Origin: a bacterium
GTDB taxonomy: Bacteria > Patescibacteriota > CPR2 > UBA1875 > JAJYID01
Direction: 5' to 3'
Assembly (NCBI GenBank): GCA_021796415.1
Contig: JAJYJC010000006.1
Location: 1-50,591 of the forward strand
DNA: 50,591 nt
Within the stretch, counting starts at the first letter, position 1; each line of letters starts with the position of its first letter. The notes beneath the pieces are model-generated. The model was not told the DNA's origin. It saw only the letters and a list, made by a program, of their open reading frames with translations, and searched no databases. Positions 37,601 through 46,504 of this stretch are shown here, piece after piece. Made by a program: the position numbers and the translations under genes.

Positions 37601-37980
37601 GTTTTATTTTCTAACTCATTCATTATAGCACGGTCGCCTTCATTTTCATGGGTTTCGCCAAGCAGATGCAAGACACCGTGAATGATTGTCTTCTGGGTGG
37701 CTTCGGCTAAACTCTCTTCTTTCTCTTTTAATTTCTCAATGTCGGCAAGGGAAATCATTATATCGCCCTCATCGCCGTAATCGAAGGAAAGTATATCAGT
37801 TGTGGTATTCTTTTTCCGATATTCTCTGTTTCTGAGCTGCATTGCGCCCGAATCCACAAAAGCAATGTTTACGTTCTTTTCCTTGCCCGCAATTTGAAAA
37901 GCGGCCTTAACCGCTTCTTCTATATCTGCTTCCTTAAGCCCACTTTCGCCAAAATTTCCGATTGTTTTTATTTCTGCCAC
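37579..37980 (-). CDS. ybeY: endoribonuclease YbeY
   Basis: HGVLHLLGETHENE metal motif; NREYRKKNTTTDILSF. Confidence 0.95.
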   Translation of the reverse strand: MAEIKTIGNFGESGLKEADIEEAVKAAFQIAGKEKNVNIAFVDSGAMQLRNREYRKKNTTTDILSFDYGDEGDIMISLADIEKLKEKEESLAEATQKTIIHGVLHLLGETHENEGDRAIMNELENKTWRKLSK

Positions 37981-37981
37981 T

Positions 37982-38422
37982 TTATTTGCCCAGCTCCTCT
38001 TGCAATATCTGCCTTACAGCTCCTCCGTCTGCCTTCTGGCCGATTTCTTTCATTACCATTCCCATGATGCGGCCGAAGTTTTGGTCATCTCCCGCTTCAC
38101 TGATTTTTTCCCGGACAACCCTTCTTATGTCTTCTTCCGGCATTTGCTCGGGCAAATATGTTTGCAGTACGGCAAGCTCGGCCTTTTCCTTGTCTGCCAG
38201 ATCGGCTCTCCCGCCCTGTTCAAATTGCGAAATGGCATCTTTTCTCTGCTTCGCTTGGGTTGCAACAACCTTTGCCGCATCTTCCTCGCTCAAGCTTCCT
38301 TTGGCGGCTATCTCGGCATTTTTCAGAGCAGTTTTTAGCATCCGAAGTACTGACAACTCAAGTTCCTTTTTGTCCTTGAGCGCCTGTTTTAGGTCATTAT
38401 CGATTTGTTCTTGAATTCCCAC
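37982..38422 (-). CDS. GatB/YqeY domain-containing protein
   Basis: DLKQALKDKKELELSVLRMLKTALKNAEI ... QTYLPEQM. Confidence 0.95.
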   Translation of the reverse strand: MGIQEQIDNDLKQALKDKKELELSVLRMLKTALKNAEIAAKGSLSEEDAAKVVATQAKQRKDAISQFEQGGRADLADKEKAELAVLQTYLPEQMPEEDIRRVVREKISEAGDDQNFGRIMGMVMKEIGQKADGGAVRQILQEELGK

Positions 38423-38436
38423 AGATTCTCCAACGC

Positions 38437-38460
38437 GTCATTCTGGCCTGCCCAGAATCT
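38437..38460. repeat. dispersed hairpin repeat GTCATTCTGGCCTGCCCAGAATC
   Basis: Same class as 16438-16461, 39383-39406 and 50169-50192. Confidence 0.7.
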
Positions 38461-38591
38461 TTAACAATGAATCGAGATTAGTCGAATAATTGAATAATGG
38501 AATGTGAATTTCTGAATCTCGAATAAACTGCCATTCCGTATTCTTTATTCTAATTCGATTATTCCACTATTCTATTATTCAAAATTCTAAG

Positions 38592-38804
38592 CTACAACCC
38601 TTTATATAGCTGCTGCTTTATTTTGTAGTCTTTGCGAGCCCTTTTTCGGATCGCTATCTCGCGCTGTTCTCTTTTTGAGAGCGCTTTGGCGTGGTATTGT
38701 TTTTTTCTTGCTGTTGTCAGCGTACCACTTTGCAGGACTTTACGATTAAATCTGCGCATCAGATTTTCAAAAGTCTCTTTGTCTTTTCGGATAACAGTCT
38801 GCAA
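38592..38804 (-). CDS. rpsU: 30S ribosomal protein bS21 (TTG start)
   Basis: ETFENLMRRFNRKVLQSGTL ... KALSKREQREIAIRKRARK; SD AAGGAGGTG. Confidence 0.93.
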   Translation of the reverse strand: MQTVIRKDKETFENLMRRFNRKVLQSGTLTTARKKQYHAKALSKREQREIAIRKRARKDYKIKQQLYKGL

Positions 38805-38884
38805 ATGTATTCACCTCCTTCAAAAGTGTTTTCTTTACTGAGTGCCTATAATATCACGTATTTCGCCTTATTTCAAGCGTATTT

Positions 38885-39283
38885 TTAATTTAGGCTTCCT
38901 AGTTTTTCTCCACCCAAAACATGCAAATGCAGGTGCTCAAAGTCGGCTCTGGCATCTTTTCCTGTGTTTATAATAATCCTATAGCCGGAATCTTTTATAC
39001 CCTTGATTTCCGCTGCCTCTCTGGCTTTGATCATCAGTCTACCGAGCAACTCCTCACTGTCCTGTAGTGAATTTAAGACAATATGATTTTTAGGTATCAC
39101 AAGCACATGAACCTTGGCTTCGGGATAGATATTCTCAATTGCCATTATTTCATCATCTTGAAATAAATAGGTGGCAGGCAATTTGCCGTCTGCAATTTTA
39201 CAAAACACACAACCCTCAGCTCTTATTTTCTCAACTTTACCATTACTCATCATTTTATCCTCTTTACCTATTTTATCCCGCAT
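38885..39283 (-). CDS. HIT family protein
   Basis: CVFCKIADGKLPATYLFQDDEIMA ... HLHLHVLGG. Confidence 0.95.
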   Translation of the reverse strand: MRDKIGKEDKMMSNGKVEKIRAEGCVFCKIADGKLPATYLFQDDEIMAIENIYPEAKVHVLVIPKNHIVLNSLQDSEELLGRLMIKAREAAEIKGIKDSGYRIIINTGKDARADFEHLHLHVLGGEKLGSLN

Positions 39284-39382
39284 TCCACATTTTTCAATTC
39301 CTAAATCCTAATTTCTAATTCCTAGGCAAATTCCAAATTTCAAAATTCAAAATAAAGAAACTACTAACAACTAATTTGGGTC

Positions 39383-39465
39383 GTCATTCTGGCTTGGCCA
39401 GAATCTTTTTATATCTGGATTCCGGATCAACTGAATTATATTTAAAATGAATAGCCGGAATGACA
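39383..39465. repeat. dispersed hairpin repeats
   Basis: GTCATTCTGGCTTGGCCAGAATC plus GGATTCCGGATCAACTG...CCGGAATGAC. Confidence 0.75.
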
Positions 39466-39516
39466 TGTGTTCTAAGTCCAGAGTTTGACAGGCTCTCAAA
39501 ATCCCTGAAAAAAGCA

Positions 39517-39545
39517 TTGACAAACTTTTACGGTTGTGCTATACT
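39517..39545 (+). promoter_or_regulatory. sigma70-type promoter
   Basis: TTGACA-17-TATACT. Confidence 0.8.
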
Positions 39546-39578
39546 ACCCTGTTCCTGAGAAATCAGGGATTTTGTTTA

Positions 39579-39763
39579 GAACCTGTCTGGAAATCTCATG
39601 TCGAGCATGAAACCTCAGAATTTCGAGCGAAAGGCGTGAAAATCGAGGAAGGATATTGAAATATTCTGACGAGATTTGAGCGGCTTGCAGCCGAAACTCT
39701 GAGGTTTAGGCCGACAAGCTAAGTTTTATCTTTTTAAAATGCGGTGAGATTTATAGCAGGTTC
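39579..39763. mobile_element. MITE-like non-autonomous element
   Basis: GAACCTG...CAGGTTC termini flanked by TTA on both sides; nested pairs AAATCTCA/TGAGATTT and AAACCTCAGA/TCTGAGGTTT. Confidence 0.6.
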
Positions 39764-39796
39764 TTAGAGGGTAGAAAGGATGGTAGTAAATACCAA

Positions 39797-40381
39797 ATGC
39801 GTAACAAAATTCTTGCTGCATTGGTCGGGATACCGATGCTTGCAAGTACAGGCTCTGCAATTGCACAGCCCATAAACATCCCCAAAACAGAAACACAAAA
39901 TGTAGTAAAAATTGACAAAATAGTAGAAACCAAGATTAACGATCAGCCCACTCAGGATGATATCGCCGCAAAGCAGATCGCTAATTACCAAGCTGAGCTT
40001 TCCAAACAAGCTGCGGCCGAAAACTTGAAAATTCAACAGGAACAAGCCAATGCCCAAGCCGCTGCCGCCGCTGCCGCACAAACGGCCCAAAAGGCAGTTA
40101 CACAAACGGTCAGCTACAATGTTGAGCAGTGGAGGCCTATCGTCGCCAAGTATCCTTGGCCGGTAGACCAGGCTATGCTGGTCCTTTCCAGAGAGTCACA
40201 CGGTAATCCGAATGCCGTATCTCAGACTGATGACTATGGCCTCTTCCAGATCCACCACGGTCTGGAGACATACGGCCAGAAAATCTTCGACCCCGAGTTC
40301 AATGTATGGTTAGCTTATAACTATTACTACAAAGACCGAGGTTGGACACCCTGGTACTCAGTACGAGGCATCCTCTGGTAA
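39797..40381 (+). CDS. secreted SLT/lysozyme-like domain protein
   Basis: Signal peptide; LSRESHGNPNAVSQTDDYGLFQIHHG ... PEFNVWLAYNYYYKDRGWTPW. Confidence 0.85.
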   Translation: MRNKILAALVGIPMLASTGSAIAQPINIPKTETQNVVKIDKIVETKINDQPTQDDIAAKQIANYQAELSKQAAAENLKIQQEQANAQAAAAAAAQTAQKAVTQTVSYNVEQWRPIVAKYPWPVDQAMLVLSRESHGNPNAVSQTDDYGLFQIHHGLETYGQKIFDPEFNVWLAYNYYYKDRGWTPWYSVRGILW

Positions 40382-40418
40382 CCTGTTAAGCAACTGACTA
40401 AATAGCCGTTAAGGCGTT

Positions 40419-40446
40419 AAAAACCACCCGAAAGGGTGGTTTTTAG
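40419..40446 (+). terminator. Rho-independent terminator
   Basis: AAAAACCACCC-GAAA-GGGTGGTTTTTA. Confidence 0.92.
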
Positions 40447-40509
40447 TATTATTTATGGTAAACTACAAATAGTTGGTTCTATCATTCGAATTCAGAGAGG
40501 TGAGATAAA

Positions 40510-40968
40510 TTGCAGATTTCGAAGACATTAGAGGGTATTTTTAATATTTGTGGCGCTGAACATTCAGTAGCTTTAATCCCCATACCAAAATCCAGCGATA
40601 GTGTCCTTTTCTTATTAGAAACTGAGTTAAAGGGCCTTCAGAATACCCAAGCTATTATTGGGATCGAGTATCTCGAGGTTTTGAAGGCGGTTGCCGATGA
40701 TCCCCCCTCCGAGGGAACTATTTTTGTAGACCTTATGCGAAAAGGAGCTCTTGGCAAGAATGTCAAAACCTTCATGGAATTATGGGTCTACGCTGATGGG
40801 GATACGGTTACGCTGCGTTCTAACAAGTGGTTTCTCTTTGCCCAAATAAAGTTACCTGAGGCTAAGTTTGCTCAGATGATGAGTGAAATCATAGCCTTTC
40901 AGAAGGAGTTCCGAAAGATTGAGGGCTCGCCCGAGCAACTGGGCAGACTGCTCAAATCACTCTCGTAA
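40510..40968 (+). CDS. hypothetical protein (TTG start)
   Basis: SD GAGAGGTGAG before TTG; terminator follows. Confidence 0.65.
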   Translation: MQISKTLEGIFNICGAEHSVALIPIPKSSDSVLFLLETELKGLQNTQAIIGIEYLEVLKAVADDPPSEGTIFVDLMRKGALGKNVKTFMELWVYADGDTVTLRSNKWFLFAQIKLPEAKFAQMMSEIIAFQKEFRKIEGSPEQLGRLLKSLS

Positions 40969-41007
40969 CCAACCAACTTGCCACACTAAACTTGAACCTA
41001 TCCAAAA

Positions 41008-41034
41008 AGGGCCCGCCGCCAGGCGGGCCTTGAG
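41008..41034 (+). terminator. Rho-independent terminator
   Basis: GGCCCGCC-GCCA-GGCGGGCC with short T-rich tail. Confidence 0.75.
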
Positions 41035-41038
41035 ATTT

Positions 41039-42610
41039 CTAGTTTGCCAATAATTCATTTTTACTGGCGTCACCTATTTGGGCAGTTTGGATTTGATTTG
41101 TTAAATCTGTAGCGCTTTTTTTGAAGACTTTAATGTAATTTGAGGTGTAGCCTGAGTAAATAGATCCCCGCCTACGCGAGGATGACAAAGGAATAGACTC
41201 AAACAGCACTTCAACTTCTTTTCCAATATAACCTTTTAATATTTCTTGCCTTATTTCAGACTCTAATTTTTGAAGCTTTACGGCTCTTTCTTTTTTAATC
41301 TTTTCGCTGACTTGATCGGGCATCTTAGCCGCTCGCGTGCCTTCGCGGGGCGAATAGCGGAAAACATGAACTTTCAGAAACTTCATTTTCTTTACAAATT
41401 TTAGCGTTTCGGCAAACTCCTCGTCTGTCTCACCTGGAAATCCCACGATTATGTCTGTGGTAATTTGGACTTCTGGGATCTTTCTCCTCAACTTAGCGAT
41501 TAAGCTGGCATACTGCTCAGTGTCGTACTTGCGGCCCATTCGTTTTAGGACGCTGTCTGAGCCGCTCTGAAGCGATATGTGAAAATGAGGACACAGTCGC
41601 GATCTAGATCGTGCTCCTTGGATTCCCGCCGGATGTTTACCCGACCTTTGGCGGGCGGGAATGACAGAAGGATGAGCCCATAAATCGATTAACTCATCTG
41701 AAAAATCGTCAGGATTAATAGAACTAATTCGAATGCGCGGAAATGAGGTGTTTTCAAGAATGTGTCTGATCAACCAAACTAAATTACGATTATGAGCAAT
41801 CGTCTGGATTCCCACCGGATGTTTACCCGACCCTTGGCGAGCGGGAATGACGGGGAGAGTAGAATTTTCATTTATGTCGACACCTGGTGTCGACATGCAG
41901 TGATATTTGCCAATATTCACTCCGCACAAGACAACCTCTTTATACCCTTGTTTTTCGGCCTCCCTTAAGTCTTTTATGATCATTTCAGGCGCAAAACTGC
42001 GCTCTCTGCCTCTTAAATAAGGGACGATACAGTATGAACAAAAATTATTGCACCCTTCCTGCACCTTAACCATCAAGCGAGTCCTGCCACACATTTCGTC
42101 ATCCTGAGGAGGAACGACGAAGGATCTCTGAGATTCTTCACTTTGTTCAGAATGACGAGAAGCGGGTTTAAAACAACACTTCGTGGACTGTTGTAATAAT
42201 ACTGAGAATAAATTCTCCTTATCCTTGTTCTTTACAACAACCGCATACTTTTTGTGTTCATCGTGGGCCCCGCATCCGGTAATTATGATGCTTTCTTTTG
42301 GGTGGCTATTATTTAATCTTTTCAATAATTTGTTTACTTCTTTTTGAGCCTTATCCGTTACTGAGCAAGAGTTAATCAATATAAAATCAGCGTCAGTCTC
42401 ACTTTTTGCAAGCCCTAACCCGCTTTCAAGCGCTTTGGTTTTCAGGCTTGCCGTCTCAGCTTGATTCAATCGACAACCGAAGGTGATGAAGAATATTTTT
42501 TGAATCTTGGAATTTAAAATTTGATTGAACATTGAAAATTGGTAACTGGAGATTATGTGTAAATGGATTCCTCCGCTCGCCATTTCATGGTGTCGGTCGG
42601 AATGACACAC
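41039..42610 (-). CDS. mtaB: MtaB-like tRNA methylthiotransferase carrying in-frame repeat insertions; true start probably downstream of 42610
   Basis: FITFGCRLNQAE, QEGCNNFCSYCIVPYLRGRERS radical-SAM motif, TDIIVGFPGETDEEF. Confidence 0.9.
   Translation of the reverse strand: MCHSDRHHEMASGGIHLHIISSYQFSMFNQILNSKIQKIFFITFGCRLNQAETASLKTKALESGLGLAKSETDADFILINSCSVTDKAQKEVNKLLKRLNNSHPKESIIITGCGAHDEHKKYAVVVKNKDKENLFSVLLQQSTKCCFKPASRHSEQSEESQRSFVVPPQDDEMCGRTRLMVKVQEGCNNFCSYCIVPYLRGRERSFAPEMIIKDLREAEKQGYKEVVLCGVNIGKYHCMSTPGVDINENSTLPVIPARQGSGKHPVGIQTIAHNRNLVWLIRHILENTSFPRIRISSINPDDFSDELIDLWAHPSVIPARQRSGKHPAGIQGARSRSRLCPHFHISLQSGSDSVLKRMGRKYDTEQYASLIAKLRRKIPEVQITTDIIVGFPGETDEEFAETLKFVKKMKFLKVHVFRYSPREGTRAAKMPDQVSEKIKKERAVKLQKLESEIRQEILKGYIGKEVEVLFESIPLSSSRRRGSIYSGYTSNYIKVFKKSATDLTNQIQTAQIGDASKNELLAN
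41163..41188. repeat. in-frame repeat in mtaB (C-terminal)
   Basis: GATCCCCGCCTACGCGAGGATGAC, translated SSSRRRGSI. Confidence 0.75.
41620..41666. repeat. in-frame repeat in mtaB
   Basis: GATTCCCGCCGGATGTTTACCCGACCTTTGGCGGGCGGGAATGAC, translated VIPARQRSGKHPAGIQ. Confidence 0.9.
41807..41851. repeat. in-frame repeat in mtaB (second copy)
   Basis: GATTCCCACCGGATGTTTACCCGACCCTTGGCGAGCGGGAATGAC, translated VIPARQGSGKHPVGIQ. Confidence 0.9.
41876..41894. repeat. perfect palindrome GTCGACACCTGGTGTCGAC in mtaB
   Basis: Shares the ACACCTGGTGT core with 8521-8558 and 27971-28006. Confidence 0.75.
42098..42157. repeat. in-frame repeat in mtaB (RHSEQSEES type)
   Basis: GTCATCCTGAGGAGGAACGACGAAGGATCTC...CAGAATGAC. 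Confidence 0.85.
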
Positions 42611-42618
42611 AATAATTT

Positions 42619-43890
42619 TCAGGCAGACCTGAGCCTTTTTGCTATTACTTTCACCACCTTCTCATAGGGGAAAATTTCTTGATTGCCGGAGGCCATGTCT
42701 TTTATTATCACCGTACCATCAAAGGCCTCTCTTTGGCCGATAAGAAGCGTGTATTCCACCCCTAGCTTTGAGGCCGTTTTTAGCTGGTCGCCGATACCGC
42801 CCTTGTCAAAGCGCGCCTCGGCGCCAATGCCGGCATCTAGTAAATCATTTAGAAGCTTGAAACATTTTTTCCTGGCTTTGTTGCCGAGTTGAGCAACAAA
42901 TATATTCACATTTTTCTTTTGTTCAAATTCTATTTCTTCCTTTTCCATTTCCTCAATCGTTCTATCGACACCGACACCGAAACCCATAGCCGGAGTCTTA
43001 CTGCCGCCAAGAAGTTCTACAAGCAGGTCATATCTGCCGCCGCCGCCCAGAGAATTCTGCGCCCCTTCCTTGGCATTCCAAACTTCGAAGACCGTTCCGG
43101 TGTAGTAATCAAGTCCGCGAACAATCTTTGGATTTAGCTCATAGTCAATTTCGAGCTCATCTACGTACTCAAGGACGGTTTTGAAGTGATCGTGGCATGC
43201 GCTGCAAAGGTTGTTAATAATCTGAGGCGCTTCCTTTTGAATTTCGAGGCATTTGTCATTCTTGCAATCCAGGAGCCTGAGAGGGTTCACTTTGTACCGT
43301 TTTTTACAGTCCGCGCACACCTTTGTCAGCTTGCCGGAATAATATTTCTTAAGGAGTTTCACATACTTCGGCCTGCAAACGCTGCAACCGATAGAATTTA
43401 CCTGTATGCTTATATCGGTCAGGTTGAGCTTTTTGTACATTCTCCACACAGTTGCGATGATGTTCGCGTCAACCAGCGGACTTTTATCCCCTATAACTTC
43501 TAGTCCAAACTGCCACAATTCCCGATATCTGCCGGCTTGAGGCCTCTCATATCTGAAGAAGTTGCTCAAATAGTACAGGCTTACCGGCTGGGGAAGGCTC
43601 TGCATGCCATCTTCAAGATATGCGCGGACTATTGGCGCAGTACCCTCCGGCCTCAGAGCCAAAGAATTGCCGGACTTGTCCTTAAAAACATACATGTCCT
43701 TGGTAACTTCTGCTTCTTTCCCTACACCCCTAACAAACAGCTTTGAATCCTCGAAGGTAGGAGTTGTAATCTTTTGAAATCCGGCTTCTTCTGCAACTGT
43801 TTCAAAGATGTTTTGGACATACTTAAAATACTTCTGCTCCACCGGCAGAATGTCTCGTGTCCCTCTTGGTCTCTGAAATTTCTTGCCCAT
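42619..43890 (-). CDS. hisS: histidyl-tRNA synthetase
   Basis: RPRGTRDILP, RPEGTAPIVRAY, RYERPQAGRYREL, GLDYYTGTVFEVW. Confidence 0.97.
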   Translation of the reverse strand: MGKKFQRPRGTRDILPVEQKYFKYVQNIFETVAEEAGFQKITTPTFEDSKLFVRGVGKEAEVTKDMYVFKDKSGNSLALRPEGTAPIVRAYLEDGMQSLPQPVSLYYLSNFFRYERPQAGRYRELWQFGLEVIGDKSPLVDANIIATVWRMYKKLNLTDISIQVNSIGCSVCRPKYVKLLKKYYSGKLTKVCADCKKRYKVNPLRLLDCKNDKCLEIQKEAPQIINNLCSACHDHFKTVLEYVDELEIDYELNPKIVRGLDYYTGTVFEVWNAKEGAQNSLGGGGRYDLLVELLGGSKTPAMGFGVGVDRTIEEMEKEEIEFEQKKNVNIFVAQLGNKARKKCFKLLNDLLDAGIGAEARFDKGGIGDQLKTASKLGVEYTLLIGQREAFDGTVIIKDMASGNQEIFPYEKVVKVIAKRLRSA

Positions 43891-43958
43891 TTGTAAAGCT
43901 AAATTAGCACAACTTACGGGTGAAATCAACTACTTATCGCTTATACTGCCGCTAATTT

Positions 43959-44003
43959 GTCATTCCGGATTTGCCTGTCCGCCTTTGACTGGAATCCGGA
44001 ATC
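43959..44003. repeat. dispersed hairpin repeat
   Basis: GTCATTCCGGATTTGCCTGTCCGCC...GGAATCCGGAATC. Confidence 0.65.
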
Positions 44004-44230
44004 TATTTAAATAAACTTTCTTTTTCACTTTTTTAGAAAAAGTGAAGCAAAAATCGCGGCCAAAACGGATTCTCAAAGTGGCACTCAAAGCTTTACTCAA
44101 ATTTGAAAAATGACAACAAGCCGATTCCGGAAGTCATATTTTCAAAATTTCTTTCAGCTTTTCGTTTTCTTTTCGAACCGATAGCCGCAAACACGAATTC
44201 AATTCACATGAAAGAGTTGGGATTATAATC

Positions 44231-45979
44231 CTATGTATTTTTCATTGATAGGCATCTCATTTCATAACTAACTTTCCCGCCCCATTCATTTTGATTAATG
44301 GAAAAAAGTGCATCAACCGGCTTTTGCAGGTCAATCTCCCTATCAAAATATGAGAAAAATATCGCATTTCGCTTCTCGCTGCCGTCTGCGAGAGCTAACT
44401 TCAAATGCTCGCCTTCCTTTCCTACTTTTCTAAAACTTTCGACTTTTAGGCCCCATGCGACAAACCTCGGCGAGGGATTACCCATGCCATAAGGCTCGAG
44501 TCTTTGCAAAAAATTATAATTTTCTTCATCTACATCACTTAGATTTACCTCGGCTTCCACTTCTAGCTCGGGTTGCAAATCTTCTTCTGTAATCTTATTT
44601 CCGGCAATTTCAATTAACTTTTCCTCGAGAAGCACGAAGTGTTCCTTTTTAACGGTTGCTCCCGCCGCCCTGGCGTGCCCCCCGCAGCGCACCAAAATTT
44701 CGGAATTTTTCTCTAAAGCCTCGATGATATTAAAACACTTAGGCGAACGGGCCGATCCTTGGCAGCGGTCTCCCTTGTCTTCAAAGACAATCACCGGACG
44801 CGCGTATTTATCGACGAGCTTTGAAGCAATAATGCCCACCACGCCCGCCGGCCAATTTTCGTTTGCCAGCAGAAATATCTTTGAATCCTTGTCCTTCTTT
44901 TCAATCTCTTCTATTGCTTCACTTAAAATCCTTTGAGTCAAATCCTGGCGTTCTTTGTTTAAATTATCCAGGTCCAAGGCTAGCATCCTCGCTTCATTCT
45001 CATCACTAGAAAGAAGAAGTTGGATGCTTTTCTCGGCCGTCTCCAGCCTGCCCGCTGCATTCAACCTAGGGCCAAGCTGAAATCCTAGGTTGTATGACTT
45101 CATTTCTCTCAAACTCACTCCGCTTGCCTCAGCCAGAAGCTTCAGTCCGACCCTTTTGGTCTTTGCAAGCACCTTGAGGCCAAAGTGCGAAATGATGCGG
45201 TTCTCGCCAGTTAGAGGCACCATGTCGCAAACCGTACCGAGCGCCGCCAGATCAAGCAGCCATTTCTCCTGGCCGAAGATTAGCTTTTCGGGAAATGTTG
45301 CATACAAAGCCTGCGCAAGCTTAAACGCGATACCCGAACCTGAAAGCTCGCCGTACGGATACTTGCAGGAGTTTTGCTTGGGGTTTATGACAATCGTTTC
45401 GGGAATAATTTGTTTGCCTGACTTCACGGGAACGTTGTGGTGGTCGGTAATGATAATATCGAGCCCAAGCTCCTTGGCGTATTTCACCTCCTCCACGCCG
45501 GTGATACCGCAATCGACTGTTACAACAAGATTTGCGCCGTTTTCGGCGATTTCTTTAAGCGCATCCTTGTTTAGCCCGTAGCCTTCCGTATCTCTTTTGG
45601 GGATGTAGTAGCTGGCGCTTATGTCCAAGGCGCTAAAGGTATCATGTAAAATCGCCGTTGCCGTTATGCCGTCCACGTCATAATCGCCATAAATTACAAC
45701 CTTTTCCTTATTTTCAAGCGCTGTTTGAATCCGCTTCACCGTTTCCTCCATGCCTTTCATCAAAAACGGGTCGTGGAGGCGGTCGTACTTCGGATCGAGA
45801 AAATCTTCGGCCTCTTTGGCATCTTTAATCCCGCGGTTAAAAAGCAGCTGGCGCTCTAAATCTGAAAAATCTGAATCCTTTAGATAGTCATTGGGAAATT
45901 TTTTCCCGAAAATCCACTTTTCCGTCTGCTTGCCTCGCACTTCAGATCGGCGCGTAAGGTTTAAATCCTGTTTTGGCAT
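44231..45979 (-). CDS. recJ: single-stranded-DNA-specific exonuclease RecJ
   Basis: VIYGDYDVDGITATAIL, TVDCGITG, ITDHHNVP, GGHARAAG. Confidence 0.96.
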   Translation of the reverse strand: MPKQDLNLTRRSEVRGKQTEKWIFGKKFPNDYLKDSDFSDLERQLLFNRGIKDAKEAEDFLDPKYDRLHDPFLMKGMEETVKRIQTALENKEKVVIYGDYDVDGITATAILHDTFSALDISASYYIPKRDTEGYGLNKDALKEIAENGANLVVTVDCGITGVEEVKYAKELGLDIIITDHHNVPVKSGKQIIPETIVINPKQNSCKYPYGELSGSGIAFKLAQALYATFPEKLIFGQEKWLLDLAALGTVCDMVPLTGENRIISHFGLKVLAKTKRVGLKLLAEASGVSLREMKSYNLGFQLGPRLNAAGRLETAEKSIQLLLSSDENEARMLALDLDNLNKERQDLTQRILSEAIEEIEKKDKDSKIFLLANENWPAGVVGIIASKLVDKYARPVIVFEDKGDRCQGSARSPKCFNIIEALEKNSEILVRCGGHARAAGATVKKEHFVLLEEKLIEIAGNKITEEDLQPELEVEAEVNLSDVDEENYNFLQRLEPYGMGNPSPRFVAWGLKVESFRKVGKEGEHLKLALADGSEKRNAIFFSYFDREIDLQKPVDALFSINQNEWGGKVSYEMRCLSMKNT

Positions 45980-46016
45980 GTTGCCATTATAAGCCATTTG
46001 GAACATAAGAAATACC

Positions 46017-46045
46017 TTGACATTCTGAATGTTTTGTGGTATTAT
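46017..46045 (+). promoter_or_regulatory. sigma70-type promoter
   Basis: TTGACA-17-TATTAT. Confidence 0.8.
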
Positions 46046-46083
46046 CTCGACAGCACATTGTAAAACAACTGAAGGGAGATCTT

Positions 46084-46488
46084 ATGACAACAAATCTTGT
46101 TCCGTATGACATTCCCTTCAGGATTGAGGGAAAGCCCGGAAAAATTCTGAAGGGCATACTGTGCATCGAGGGTCTGGTGCGAGCAGCCCAAACATGCGCG
46201 CCAGAATTTCAACAAGCGGCAAGGAGACGAGCCACCCAAAGTCTTCTCGAGGACAAGAAAAACCGAAAAAAGTTTCCACCCAAAGCCGCAGAAATACTGC
46301 TGAGGGCAAGCAAAAGAACAATCAAAGAATCCTCTCGGCAAGTTTCGGGGTTTATCGATTGGGACGGCGTAAAAAAATCCGCCTCTTACATACCTGGTAC
46401 CTGTCCCAAATGCGAGTTTCAACATCCCTCCTGGGAAAGGGGATCGAGCTTTAAATGCCCCCGATGTGGGGAGATGATCTCCGGCTAA
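46084..46488 (+). CDS. hypothetical protein with C-terminal zinc ribbon
   Basis: SD GAAGGGAGATCTTATG; CPKCEFQHPSWERGSSFKCPRCG. Confidence 0.7.
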   Translation: MTTNLVPYDIPFRIEGKPGKILKGILCIEGLVRAAQTCAPEFQQAARRRATQSLLEDKKNRKKFPPKAAEILLRASKRTIKESSRQVSGFIDWDGVKKSASYIPGTCPKCEFQHPSWERGSSFKCPRCGEMISG

Positions 46489-46504
46489 TCCCCGACGAAT
46501 TTTG

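Noticed and set aside
37962-38414. 150-aa ORF antisense to the YqeY-domain gene
   Set aside because: Composition-driven shadow ORF opposite a conserved family.
39552-39796. c-di-AMP (ydaO-type) riboswitch upstream of the SLT-domain gene
   Set aside because: Gene type fits, but conserved riboswitch blocks were not recognised; TTA-flanked inverted termini fit a MITE-like insertion better.
44016-44220. Possible degraded element with hairpin TTCACTTTTT-TAG-AAAAAGTGAA
   Set aside because: Single copy in window, no clear ends or coding capacity; could simply be the recJ terminator region.
45090-45581. 163-aa ORF antisense to recJ
   Set aside because: Shadow of RecJ coding sequence.
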